A DNA stretch of 64,000 nucleotides from Jaapia argillacea MUCL 33604 (taxonomy: Eukaryota; Basidiomycota; Agaricomycetes; Jaapiales; Jaapiaceae), in the NCBI GenBank assembly GCA_000697665.1, contig KL197727.1, positions 682,001 through 746,000 on the forward strand. The letters are read 5' to 3'. The notes under the pieces were generated by a model. It did not search any database. It saw only the letters and a list, made by a program, of their open reading frames with translations, and was not told where the DNA came from. The translations under genes were made by a program, and so were the position numbers. Below, piece after piece: positions 29,201 to 39,374 of this stretch; position 1 is the stretch's first letter; every line of letters starts with the position of its first letter.

Positions 29201-29686
29201 CTAGCTCTTCTCAAGACTCAGCCTCCCAGTGAGGGCTGAGTAGTGAGACTTTACTTGGTTCCCTCAACGAGATCACAACTAGGTTGCTATCTCTCTCTTC
29301 CTCTCCCATGTAGGACGTGCACACAGGTGCATGTGCCCTGGTTGATTATCCTCCAGTATCTGTAGACAGCTATGGTCCCAAGGTATGCTCTGTGTGTATA
29401 GTCGACTACAGGCTACCTACGAGGCAGCTGAGGTCTTTACACCTCAGTGCCAGGCTTGAGGCTTGCCAGCCTCTCTGACAACATCTTTTCCTCCTGTCAT
29501 GGCAACACAGGTCAATCCCTGCCCATCACAAGTAGCACCTGGCAACACAGTCTCTGTGCATCTGACTGCAGGGTTACTTGTAGAGGGTTTCACACCTCGG
29601 TCCTGGCTTGAGGCTTGCCAGCCACTGGATGGCACTCAGATTCTCCCACTGTAACGTAGCAGGTCTTACCTGGCTGTTACACACAG

Positions 29687-30186
29687 TGTAACTAGAATCT
29701 GCCAAGCTCAGTAATTCACTGCCAATGGGCTCCCTACCACAAATTATATTATGTGGATTTTATGGCATATAGAGCACAGTATATTGCAGAGGTTCCCATC
29801 AAAAGTGTTCCCATAAGTGAAACATGGGACAAGCCAGACACAAACATTAAATCAGTGCTAAGAACTAACTACCTGTGTGATAGTATGGTTTGGAATGTTT
29901 TGTTTAGTCTTCAAGTTTCAACAAGATATACTGTATGTATACTTAGGAGTTGGGAGACCACTGGCCAACATTTTCAATTATTGCTATTTTTGGAAAAGAT
30001 GGCTCATGTAATTTTTTTGTGTGGAATTTTTGTCCTCCACCTCTTGTTAACATCACAAGGACAATATCTCCCCAACACCTGTGTGTATCATCTTCATTCT
30101 TGCTGTGGGCTCTAGCCATGAAGTGTCTCTAGGTCCTCAACAAGGCTTAATGACAAAATCTGGTGTTTCTCAGCCTCCATCATCTG
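29687..30186. other. AT-rich intergenic stretch
   Basis: No gene, repeat or RNA was recognised. This is the flank into which B1 and A3 inserted; the last five bases (ATCTG) are the left target duplication of A3. Confidence 0.5.
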
Positions 30187-30701
30187 TGTGACAGGTGTTT
30201 ATTGGAGATTACTCTCCAGTATCACTCTCTACTGAGTGTGGGAATAATTGAGGTGGAGTTTCAATCCTTCATGTGTTCGTGTAGTTACTCTTCCAGAATA
30301 CAATCATCATTATCAGCCTATTCACCCTCAGCCTCCACAGCAAGTGTGCTGATTGCATGAAGTAGGCTACTTGTTAGTTTACATCTCTTCTCAAGACTCA
30401 GCTCTCAAGGGAGGCTGAGTAGCGAGACTTGTTCTGTTTCCTTCTTGAGAACACAACCTGGTCACATTCTCTCCCCATAGGACATGTACACAGGTACATG
30501 TACCTGTGGTCAATCCTCTCTGGTGGCTGTAAAAAGCTACAGCTCCAGAGACACATTTACATGTGTGTAATTGACTACAGGCTACCTCTACCAGGCAGCT
30601 GAGGTCCTCACACCTCAGTGCCAGGCTCGAGGCTTGCCAGTGCCTCTGATGACACCAGGACCTCCTGTAGTGGTGATACAGGTCAATCCCTGCCTGTCAC
30701 A
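30187..30701 (+). mobile_element. Solo LTR, family A copy 3 (A3)
   Basis: The 515-bp copy starts TGTGACAGG and ends CCTGTCACA, with target duplication ATCTG at 30182-30186 and 30702-30706. It is clearly related to the LTRs of A1 and A2. Confidence 0.92.
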
Positions 30702-31086
30702 ATCTGCAGCATTCTCAACCACCAAACCCCTCTCACACATAGTTCATAGACTCACACTATGATGCTTTGGCCTCTCAAAAGTACCCTCATTCAACCCTGT
30801 GGATGTCTACTTGAGTCTCCAGCCCCTTGCTTTGCATCTGCAGTCCCAATCTCAGGTGGGTTCTTTGTTCTATCTGTTCTGTTATGTTCTGCACAGTAGC
30901 ACACTTGTTTTGTATGTCCCTCTGACTGCTATCCCCTGGAAGGCTGACAGCAGCTGGAAGTAATGTTTTCAGCTTGAATTGTCACCCATTTGATGTTAAT
31001 TTTGGCTGCTTGTGTTGTTCAAGACACATTTTCCTTGCCCTTTGTGTAATCACATCTATCTGAGCCGGTCTTCAGTCCTAGTTGGT

Positions 31087-31190
31087 GTTGGGAGCTGATT
31101 GACTGCGACCACATCTGTCCCCACAGGGGATTGAACTCAGGACCTCCTGGTATGGCTGAAGGTTGGGGTTAGGATTGGTCCATAGTGGAC
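31087..31190 (-). repeat. SINE-like repeat, copy S1 (head only)
   Basis: On the minus strand the copy carries the pol III B-box match GTTCAATCC inside GAGTTCAATCCCC, like a tRNA T arm. The same ~100-bp head recurs at 34966, 35160, 35776 (reverse) and 37096 (reverse). Confidence 0.7.
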
Positions 31191-31364
31191 GCTGAATGTT
31201 GGTCAGGTAGGTTGTGACCAGGTTTTGTGCAATTCTCAGACAGGTGTCCAAGAAAGCTGGGGGGTTTGGGCTGTATCCACGGGGACAGAGGACGAGTCTA
31301 AGGCAAGCTCAACACCAGGTTTAAGGTGGAGTGCTAATCTGGGGGTTTGGGCTGTATCCACGGG

Positions 31365-31731
31365 NNNNNNNNNNNNNNNNNNNNNNNNNNNNNNNNNNNN
31401 NNNNNNNNNNNNNNNNNNNNNNNNNNNNNNNNNNNNNNNNNNNNNNNNNNNNNNNNNNNNNNNNNNNNNNNNNNNNNNNNNNNNNNNNNNNNNNNNNNNN
31501 NNNNNNNNNNNNNNNNNNNNNNNNNNNNNNNNNNNNNNNNNNNNNNNNNNNNNNNNNNNNNNNNNNNNNNNNNNNNNNNNNNNNNNNNNNNNNNNNNNNN
31601 NNNNNNNNNNNNNNNNNNNNNNNNNNNNNNNNNNNNNNNNNNNNNNNNNNNNNNNNNNNNNNNNNNNNNNNNNNNNNNNNNNNNNNNNNNNNNNNNNNNN
31701 NNNNNNNNNNNNNNNNNNNNNNNNNNNNNNN
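31365..31731. other. Assembly gap 2 (367 N)
   Basis: The N run is flanked by the same sequence on both sides (31182-31364 and 31732-31915, one extra G in a G run). The flanks include part of an 82-bp tandem repeat. Confidence 0.97.
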
Positions 31732-31808
31732 ATAGTGGACGCTGAATGTTGGTCAGGTAGGTTGTGACCAGGTTTTGTGCAATTCTCAGACAGGTGTCCA
31801 AGAAAGCT

Positions 31809-31972
31809 GGGGGGTTTGGGCTGTATCCACGGGGACAGAGGACGAGTCTAAGGCAAGCTCAACACCAGGTTTAAGGTGGAGTGCTAATCTGGGGGGTTTG
31901 GGCTGTATCCACGGGGACAGAGGACGAGTCTAAGGCAAGCTCAACACCAGGTTTAAGGTGGAGTGCTAATCC
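31809..31972. repeat. Tandem repeat, 2 x 82 bp
   Basis: Two almost identical 82-bp units, each starting with GGGGGGTTTGGGCTG, lie right of gap 2. About one and a quarter more units lie left of the gap (31258-31364), so the true array may be longer than assembled. Confidence 0.88.
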
Positions 31973-33640
31973 TAAGAGGTAGAAGTTTGTTAGTAACCAG
32001 TAATATGGGTCGCCCAGTAGGCATAGCAGTATGCCCAAGCAGAGGAGAACAAGAGTAGGATAGTATGAAGCTAGCAAGCAGGATACGAAAATAGCAGAGA
32101 GCAATGGAATTGAAGCAAGCAAGGGCTTTTAAGCCTAATAGGCTCAGCGAAGTTTCCCCAAGATACGTTGCTGAGGTCAGGACACAATAGTTCAGTATGT
32201 GTGAGGGTCAACAATAACTGCTTTGGCAATATTGGACAGGTTAGGACAATTAACAGTTATAAACTCTTTTTGTAGAAAGGGAAGTGGGCAAAGCTCTGGT
32301 TGAAGAATGTGAAAGGGGTAAAGCACTGGTTGTAGAACATAGAAAGGGGTAAGCTCTGTTCAAAAAAAGTGAAGAGGATGAAGTGCTGGTTGAAGAAGGT
32401 GAACAGTTACAAGCTCTGTTCGTAGAAGGAGAAGCTGATGCCTGAAGCGATCAAGGGGGGACAACCAATGAAGGTCTCCAACAAAGAGAGGCCAGGGACA
32501 GATAACAGCGAGGGATAAAACAACGATAAAGGGGGGACAACCAATGAAGGTCTCCATCAAAGAGAGGCCAGGGACAGATAACAGCGAGGGATAAAACAAC
32601 GATAAAGGATAAAACATACATGCAAAGGTTTCAAACATACATGCAAAGGTTTCAAACAGTTGTAAAATCACTAAGTTTGAGCAGAGAGATGAGTACCAAG
32701 TAAAGGGTTGTTCCAGATAGTGGGCAAAGTCCAGTTAACTCAAGTGGGGTCAAAAAGCTGAATTGTTTCAAGTCAAGCATCTAGGTATAAATACAAGGAG
32801 GTCTCAGGCCCCCAGAGACACTGGCTGAGTCAAACATACATAGCAGAAAAGCCAGGAGGACGTGTGCCGAGCCTCCAAATAGTAAAAGACAAATAGAACA
32901 TGGAGAGTATCAGGGAGGTGTCAGAGAAAGAGCAAAAACATACAAGAAAATTGGAGATCAATGATAAAACATGAGTCCAGACATGTGGGTGAACAAGTGG
33001 CAAGTCGGCGAGTTCAGAAGAGTTCAGTATTGTCAAGCAATTGTGAAGATCAGTGACAGGAGCACATTGACGATGGTGTGGCAATAAAATGATTGGAATA
33101 TTTGTGAAGGGAGGAGTGAGGTTTCTTGGTGGAATTTGACCAAGTCAGAGGGTTCTTTGAAGTTAAAAGCTTCTCGGCACTTCAGCAAAGTGTGAATCAC
33201 TGGTTCCTGACACAGTCTGGGGCATATTGCGAGGTTCCTGATGTGAGTGTTGTCGATTCATCGAGTTGTAGAGAAGGAATAGTTGTGAAGATGAATTGCT
33301 ATACTGCTGCAACAGATCGCCAAGGTTCCGAAGTCTGGAGTGCGTGTGGTAGGTCACTGAGGATTCACTGAGTGGCGACCAGCTGAATCACTGAGACACA
33401 CGGTTATCTTCGCCGAGTTATCGCAGAGTCGTTAGAACATGCAATTATCATTGCTAAGATATCACTGAGTGGTAATTGATTGAGTTGCCGAGATGTGTGT
33501 GGTTTCTCACCAAGTTATCGCCGAGTCTTTGAATTGTTCCTTCTGTGTTGTGCAGTATGCTTTCTTGTTGATTTCTCTATCTCTTCTCTGTGTTGTCTCT
33601 CCACCACATCCATGGCTAGTCCATGGGCAAGCCCTACAAC
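31973..33640. other. Repeat-rich stretch without a recognised gene
   Basis: The stretch includes a degenerate tandem repeat of about 35 bp at 32265-32430, a 2 x 76-bp tandem repeat at 32455-32606, and a directly repeated 21-bp unit around 32616-32657. The open frames on either strand match nothing I know. Confidence 0.5.
32455..32606. repeat. Tandem repeat, 2 x 76 bp
   Basis: The units start GGGGGGACAACC at 32455 and 32531 and differ at one base. A 21-bp unit containing CATACATGCAAAGG is duplicated immediately downstream. Confidence 0.9.
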
Positions 33641-33711
33641 ACTTGTGTTCTTCACCTCTGACACAGCTTGACCCAGGCTCCCCAAGTGCTAGATTATTCC
33701 AGCGCTTCACA
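33641..33711 (+). repeat. SINE-like repeat, tail fragment (S6)
   Basis: This fragment matches the 3' part of S3 and S4: a CTCTGACACAGCTTGA segment followed by a small hairpin (AGTGCT...AGCGCT) and CTTCACA. Confidence 0.55.
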
Positions 33712-34016
33712 GTTGGACCATGGTTGGTTTGTTCTTGTCATAGGAGTGCCAGGGAGATGGGGAGGAGTCAGATTGATTTAGTTGAGAGTGCTTCATGTGG
33801 TGCCACTGAGATCTGAGGCTGAGTAGAGATTTCTCCATTGTATCATTACATGATAAGTTCCTCTAGGCAGTCTAATTGGGTAACAATCATTGCCTGTTAC
33901 CATAGCATGTTGCAACACATCTATAAGATGTCCTGTGAGTGCTTGCTGACCTTTTGAACCCCATCAACCCTCACAACCTGGTTCTGTATAGCCCCTCCAT
34001 TTTGTTTGGACATCAT

Positions 34017-34948
34017 GCATTCTGGTAAAAATGCCCAGGACCACATGATGAAGGCTGCACAAGCCAGTGCATGTCAGGCTAGCAAATCCTCGGCCACTGC
34101 AACGCCATCACCAGCAATGAACAACACAAGGCCATGCCTGAGGCCAGCCTACAAGACTGCAAAATGAGTGTTGAAGGCCATTGTGGAAGTGGAGCTCAAT
34201 GTCAAGCAAATCACTATCATTTTGGCTGAAGAGGAGGCAGAGGACTTCACCGCTGATCTCAATCGAGTGTCAGATGAGCATGAGGCTGTTGATGATGGAT
34301 TGGGTTTGAGTGAGCCTGAAGGACCAGTGACTGCACCAGGTATTCAGATTGTTATGTTTCATCATACTTTGCTGCTTCTAACCAATTGCTGCAGTCACAG
34401 TTGTTGCCTCAACAAAGGGTGCACATAGTTCTTGGAAGACAGCACCTCCACCTGCTGTCACTGTTCCCACTCAATCCTCCATTATCCTGTCTTGCTCTGC
34501 CATGGATGTTTCCAACATCATCCAAGTCAAATTTGAAGTTCCAGATAGAAAAGCTGTCCAGGATGTTGTGATGTCATCTTCAATCAGTTGGCTTGACTGT
34601 AAGCTCCAGGTTGCAAAGGCTGTTGTTTGCACTCTGGCTAACCTTCAGCTTGGGTATATGCTTTTGTTTAATGTGAGCAAACCTAGTGGTAAGACAGCTA
34701 AGCACTTGGACTTGGAGGAAGTGTTTGAGGGTGTGAAGGAAGAGATATTTTTGTGGGTGACAGAGAAGAAGTCAAAGAAGAATGGAAAGGGTATTGTACC
34801 TGTGTTTTCAGTTCAACTTGTAGATTTGAGTGCTCTGGTAAAGGGTGGAGGAATGAAGGTTTGTGGTGCACTTCTACTTCAGAGCCTTCATTCTCAGTTT
34901 GAGTTTGCATCTCCAGGGATCTGGTACAAGCAAGGCCAAATCCAATAG
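34017..34948 (+). pseudogene. Decayed gene of unknown family
   Basis: Coding-like blocks begin with an ATG at 34017 and include residues such as MHSGKNAQDHMMKAAQ. They continue through an acidic region near 34230 and a block at 34502-34948 with VKFEVPDRKAVQDVV and VTEKKSKKNGKGIVPV. Blocks are separated by plausible short introns, for example around 34340-34390. The frame is not continuous, and SINE-like copies lie directly downstream. Basidiomycete repeats and gene families often carry an uncharacterised domain with this kind of beta-rich start followed by a Lys-rich turn, but I cannot name it. It could be cargo or a protein of a DNA transposon. Confidence 0.4.
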
Positions 34949-34965
34949 TAATGTTGGGTTGATCT

Positions 34966-35159
34966 GTTGGGAGCTGATTGACTGCAACAACATCTGTCCC
35001 CACAGGGGATTGAACTCAGGATCTCCTGGCATGGCTAAAGGTTGGGGTTAGGATTGGTCCATGGTGGATGTGGCTTGGAACTGCACACTATTATGTAACT
35101 GTTGACTTGTTCTCTGCAGAGTTGGGCTTGTGTTCTTTGTCTCTGACATGGCTTGACTT
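34966..35159 (+). repeat. SINE-like repeat, copy S2
   Basis: The copy starts GTTGGGAGCTGATTGACTGC and carries the B box in reverse. It runs through a GGTTGGGGTTAGGATTGG segment to a CTCTGACA tail, and is followed head to tail by S3. Confidence 0.75.
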
Positions 35160-35470
35160 GTTGGGAGCTGATTGACTGCAACCACATCTGTCCCTATAGG
35201 GATTGAACTCAGGTCTCTTGGAGTGGCTGAGGATTAGGGTTAGGAGCTGATTTCTCTCTGATACCTGTGGGAAGAAGTGGCTTGGTGCTTGACAGTATTA
35301 TGTAATCACTGACTTGTTCTCTGCAGAGTCAGGCTTGTGTTCCTCATCTCTGACACAGCTCAACTCAGGTGTGTAGCCAGGTGTGTAGTATAATGGTTTT
35401 GTAATGAATATATCTCTGACACAGCTCAACTCAGGGTTTTCTGAGTGCTTGATTATTCCAGCACTTCACA
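35160..35470 (+). repeat. SINE-like repeat, copy S3
   Basis: This copy has the same head as S2 and includes a short internal duplication near the tail (around 35350-35435). It ends in a small hairpin (AGTGCTTGATTATTCCAGCACT) and CTTCACA. It faces S4 tail to tail across a spacer of about 70 bp. Confidence 0.75.
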
Positions 35471-35539
35471 TGATCTCGGCTGGAGCAAAGTTGACAACAG
35501 ACCTAAACATCCACACTCCCAAAGCCCAGGTGATCATTG

Positions 35540-35776
35540 TGTGAAGTGCTGGAATAATCTAGCACTCAGAAAACCCTGAGTCAAGCTGTGTCAGAGATGA
35601 AGAACACAAGCCCAACTCTGCAGAGACCAAGTCAATGATTACATGATACTGTGCAGTTCCAAGCCATGTCCACTGTGGACCAATCCTAACCCCAACCTTT
35701 AGCTATGACATACCAGGAGGTCCTGAGTTCAATCCCCTGTAGGGACAGATGTGGTTGCAGTCAATCAGCTCCCAAC
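35540..35776 (-). repeat. SINE-like repeat, copy S4 (inverted)
   Basis: This is the reverse-oriented copy of S3, with the hairpin tail at 35540-35570 and the B-box match GTTCAATCC near 35730 in plus orientation. It ends at CAGCTCCCAAC. Confidence 0.78.
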
Positions 35777-37029
35777 AGTATGCGGGTGAACCTGTAGCTC
35801 CACAATGCATCAGTGAGTAACTGCTCCAGAACACATCAAGGACAAGTATTTTGGTCCCTATCAGATTGGCCAGTGGACTCAGGGAGGATCCTATGTGTTA
35901 AGAGAATTAAGCAGAGCACTCCTCAGGAAGGGGGTTGCAGCATTTAGGCTTCTGCTGTACACCCAGCATATCCCTAGAGGACTAGATGCAGCTAGTTCAG
36001 ATTTAGGTTCCTCCAATGGAGAAGCATCAGAATCAGAGTCAGAAGGTTCTGTCACCAGCCTTTCAGAATAATAGCCCTTGGACATCCACCTTCTGTCCTC
36101 TGTCTTAACGGCCTGCTGAGCATCTATCCTTTTTTCTCATTCTCATCCATCACCATCATGGCCATCAGACCAGTACTTCCACACATGTCTATGTCATCTC
36201 CCTCCCAGGTACATGTACTCCACCTCTGCCACTCCATCCACTTCCCATCAGTACTCTCAGTATTGCCTGACAAGATCCCACCATTGCTCATAACTACCTT
36301 CATACCTCCGCCACTCAGGTCATACCCATCCATCTTTATCAATCTCTGCAATAAATTTCCTGGTCCATTGCCAGACCCAGTGCTCAAGCAGCTACAGCCA
36401 CAGGTGGACACTCATCACTTCTGCAAAGAGGGCCATGCCAGTTGCTTTGAAGGATGAGGAGGTGGTGGAAGGATCCCACTAGGGCAGTGGTGCTTGTTGC
36501 CCAGAGTCAGCTTTACTCTCATCACTGGAGTTTACACCATTGAGTCTGGTTATGTAAGGATTGTGGGATGGTGCTTTGCATCACCTGATGTAGTCTGTGC
36601 AGAGCCATTGGTTGCTGCACTCTTCCCCATCTGCCTCCTGGTTGCCCATTCAGCTGTTACCCTACCATGGTACCATCAACTTAGGCTTGGTCTTCCTGCC
36701 ATTGTACGCCACTTCCTGTCTTATCTAGGAGTCTGCTGCCACCAGGTAGAAAAGGATTGTTAGTTTGAGATGGAACCAGTTGCAGTTTAGATAGGAGTAA
36801 ATTTTTGGATCATCCATGTTTTTTGCATTCCTTTCTGTTATGTTTCTTTTTTCTTGTATAATTATTTGACTTGTTATTCATTTGTGGAATGCCACCTGGG
36901 GTCTGGCAATTAATTGCTGTTGCATGATGTTATTTAGTCTTGCTGATTTAGCTGTGATCTGCACCTCAATTGGAAGAAGCTGTCTGGTTATTTTTTTCTG
37001 CCTCAAAGGCTAAATAAGCTTTGACCACC
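35777..37029. other. Stretch without a recognised gene
   Basis: Open frames up to about 100 codons exist on both strands, but none resembles a known family. No RNA gene was seen. Confidence 0.4.
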
Positions 37030-37096
37030 TGGAGCAGGAGGTCATGAGTTCAATCCCCCATGGGGACAGATGTGGTTGCAGTCAATCAGCTCCCAA
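37030..37096 (-). repeat. SINE-like repeat, copy S5 (head fragment)
   Basis: It contains GAGTTCAATCCCCCATGGG and the conserved end GCAGTCAATCAGCTCCCAA, the same head as in S1-S4. Confidence 0.65.
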
Positions 37097-37545
37097 TATG
37101 TTATTTGCTGTAGTGCGTGCCATGGAAGCCAACTCCTTACCATCATCATTCGCTGCAGCCCACACCATGGATATGTCAGCAACAAACAACAACCAGGGAT
37201 GTGACTTGCAGCAGCACCAGAAGAGTAGTGCAAGTAGCAGCAAGGAGTAATGAGGTTGACCAATGACACACAAGAGTGGTTTGGAATAGACCAGCTCAAG
37301 ACTGGAGATTGCATTAAGATGGTACAAGTTTATATACTACATTGCTAGTCTAATAATAGTCCAATGGTGCAATAAGGTGTCATACCAAGTCAGAAGAGAT
37401 CTTAATGCTACTGGTCAGAATGTAAATGAATGTTCTATGAGTCATGTGAGCAAAAGCAAAAAGAATGTGACAGGATACCAGCATCCATACATCTGCCATG
37501 CATGGCAGCACACCTCATACTGTCCACTGCACAGCTCATTCGTTT

Positions 37546-37645
37546 GCAATGCTCTTCTCCACACCCCCATGCAATGCTCTTCTCCACACCCCCATGCAAT
37601 GCTCTTCTCCACACCCCCATGCAATGCTCTTCTCCACACCCCCAT
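37546..37645. repeat. Minisatellite, 4 x 25 bp
   Basis: Four exact copies of a 25-bp unit (starting GCAATGCTCTTCTCC) lie in a row. They sit in an open frame of about 209 codons (37498-38127, +) that matches no family I know. The unit is not a multiple of three, so all three frames remain open across it. Confidence 0.95.
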
Positions 37646-38129
37646 GCAAGATCGATGATGAAGACCCGTTATTGGTGCAACAATGGCTATCTATCCATTC
37701 TGTTACCTTCACTGCACTCTGGCTTTGCTGTATTCCCTATCTATCCAGTCCTCCTTCACTTCCTCTTCCCAAATCAGCACTTAATACCGACATATCCCCT
37801 CACTACTTCAGTGACATGGTTAATGATGGATATCAGCTGGGTCAGGGTCAGAAGGATACTGTCAGATTGGGAGAGTGTTTGCGGGTGTGCCATGAGGGAT
37901 TTCTATTCCTCACTCACATCTACTTGTATGGTGTCAGGTATATCTGTGTCACAGGTTGGAGGTTCTTCTACCCTTATGCTACTGAGGCACCTCTTCCTTT
38001 GGTGTCCCTCTCTCCTATTCATATTTATGTCACCCCATCCACAGTTCTTTTGCCTCGACACCTTCGTCTATTTTACTGCTTACCTGCATACATACAGACA
38101 GTGCTTCTTGCTGCTAGCAGGCATTGAGT

Positions 38130-39220
38130 GAAGCCCTCATTCACACATCCTGATAGTTTGGATGTGGTTTTGGATTTGTTTCCAGAAGGGATGGGCTAAT
38201 TGTTGGAGGACATTTTTCTGCCCTTTTGTCACTCTATGGGTATTTCTTGCCTCTTTGTCATCTGTCATTTTTTCCCTATTGTTTTGTGCCATACTTGCTG
38301 CAACAGGGACATTGCATTTATGTGTGGGGTAGATGACCTGCAGGAAAAGTGATTCAATAAGACACCCAGGCCTATAGGAGAGGGCTAAGTCAGTAGGAGA
38401 GGGCTAGGTCTATTTAGACAAGGGCCCAGGACTCAGGGCCTAGATCACCTGAATCATTATTGTTCTAGAAATTATTGCCCTATCACAGACAATGCCATTG
38501 CATTGTCTAGTGACAACTATGGCCAGCCACTCCTGGTCTTCTTTATTCCACCTTTGTACTCAGAGAAATGAGACAATGATCCCTGTCTTTGTCCAAGCTC
38601 TCTATTCTTCTTGCTCCTGCCCTTTTTTTTTCTATCTAACTCAGCCAGCATTGTTCACCAGAACAATGCATTCTTATTCACTGCTCAAAATAGAGAACAA
38701 TGGCTGTCAAGGGAGTATAAAAGTAGCAGTGTGAGAGAATTTAGAGAGAGAGCATCTTGACAAGTAACCACCACCATCTCACAGGAGATTGTGCCTACCA
38801 TTAGTACTATCTTGAGACTGTACTCTGTAGCGGAACAGAATCAATCTAAGTGATAGTTGAACCCTAAACTTGAAGCCTAAGCTACTGAGCATTGACTTCT
38901 ATTCTCTTGTTTTCCATTGCCATATCTTGCCTGACTTTCAACTTGGAAGTCTAGGGACAGGATACTTCTTGATCCTTACTTGACTCTACCTAAGAAGCTC
39001 TAACCATTGAACAACTGGGTGATACTTGACCTCGTAACTGGTCCAGTAAACTCAGGAGTGGTTGCTTACTAACCTAAGAACTCAGGTCTTTATAGGAAGC
39101 ACTCTTCTCACTCATTATTGGGCATGACTATACACTACTGGAGATTAAACTTGAAAGCCCCAAGAACCAGAGCAAGTCTCAATAATGGTTTAACTACATG
39201 ACACAAGCACATGTTCAGTC
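38130..39220. other. Stretch without a recognised gene
   Basis: The sequence is AT-rich with a TATAAAAGT box-like motif near 38717. It looks like old repeat sequence, but no borders or coding domain could be assigned. Confidence 0.4.
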
Positions 39221-39222
39221 TA

Positions 39223-39372
39223 CTATACTGATACAACCAAAGCAGTATGATTTTGGTGATTTTTTGATTTTCCCACAGCTCAGAAATCCGGAAAATTTGA
39301 GAAAAAATTATTGTGAATATGGGTGGAAAACAGCTGTGACATGTAACCACTGCTTTGGTTGTACCAGTACAG
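39223..39372. mobile_element. MITE, 150 bp, TA target duplication
   Basis: The terminal inverted repeats are about 24 bp; the left begins CTATACTGATACAACC and the right, reversed, begins CTGTACTGGTACAACC. Both continue AAAGCAGT, with only two mismatches. The element is flanked by TA at 39221-39222 and 39373-39374. There is no coding capacity. The TA duplication and size suggest a non-autonomous relative of Tc1/mariner transposons. Confidence 0.78.
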
Positions 39373-39374
39373 TA

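Larger units (their letters stand above)
9914..29530 (+). mobile_element. LTR retrotransposon element A1 (+), non-autonomous-looking fossil
   Basis: The LTRs are 9914-10438 (525 bp) and 29005-29530 (526 bp), both starting TGTGACAGG; the left one ends CCTGTCACA and the right one CCCATCACA. The target duplication is AGTAG at 9909-9913 and 29531-29535. A candidate primer-binding site begins TGGACACTGGGAG at 10443, and a polypurine tract with GAGAGTGGGGGG lies at 28990-29001. The internal region (10439-13659 and 25032-29004, about 7.2 kb once the nested insertion is discounted) shows no reverse transcriptase, RNase H or integrase motif that I can recognise. It does contain coding-like stretches shared with A2. 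The element is broken in many places. Its two LTRs differ mostly by CpG-type transitions. Confidence 0.88.
9528..29681 (+). mobile_element. Solo LTR, family B copy 1 (B1), split by element A1
   Basis: The left part, 9528-9913, starts TGTAACAGG; the right part, 29536-29681, ends CTGTTACA. Together they make about 532 bp, matching the uninterrupted family B copy at 13929-14461. A 5-bp target duplication CACAG sits at 9523-9527 and 29682-29686. It is split by the 19.6-kb insertion of A1. As a solo LTR it has no internal region; the fossil is old relative to everything nested in it. Confidence 0.85.

Noticed and set aside
31087-31190. Possible functional tRNA gene (B-box match)
   Set aside because: No cloverleaf or properly spaced A box, and the same sequence recurs several times; a dispersed repeat fits better.
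34502-34948. Reading the 148-codon frame as a retrotransposon gag
   Set aside because: No LTRs, zinc knuckle or pol-like sequence nearby, and plausible introns on both sides.
37546-37645. CRISPR-like regular repeats
   Set aside because: Units are directly adjacent with no spacers and the genome is eukaryotic; it is a minisatellite.
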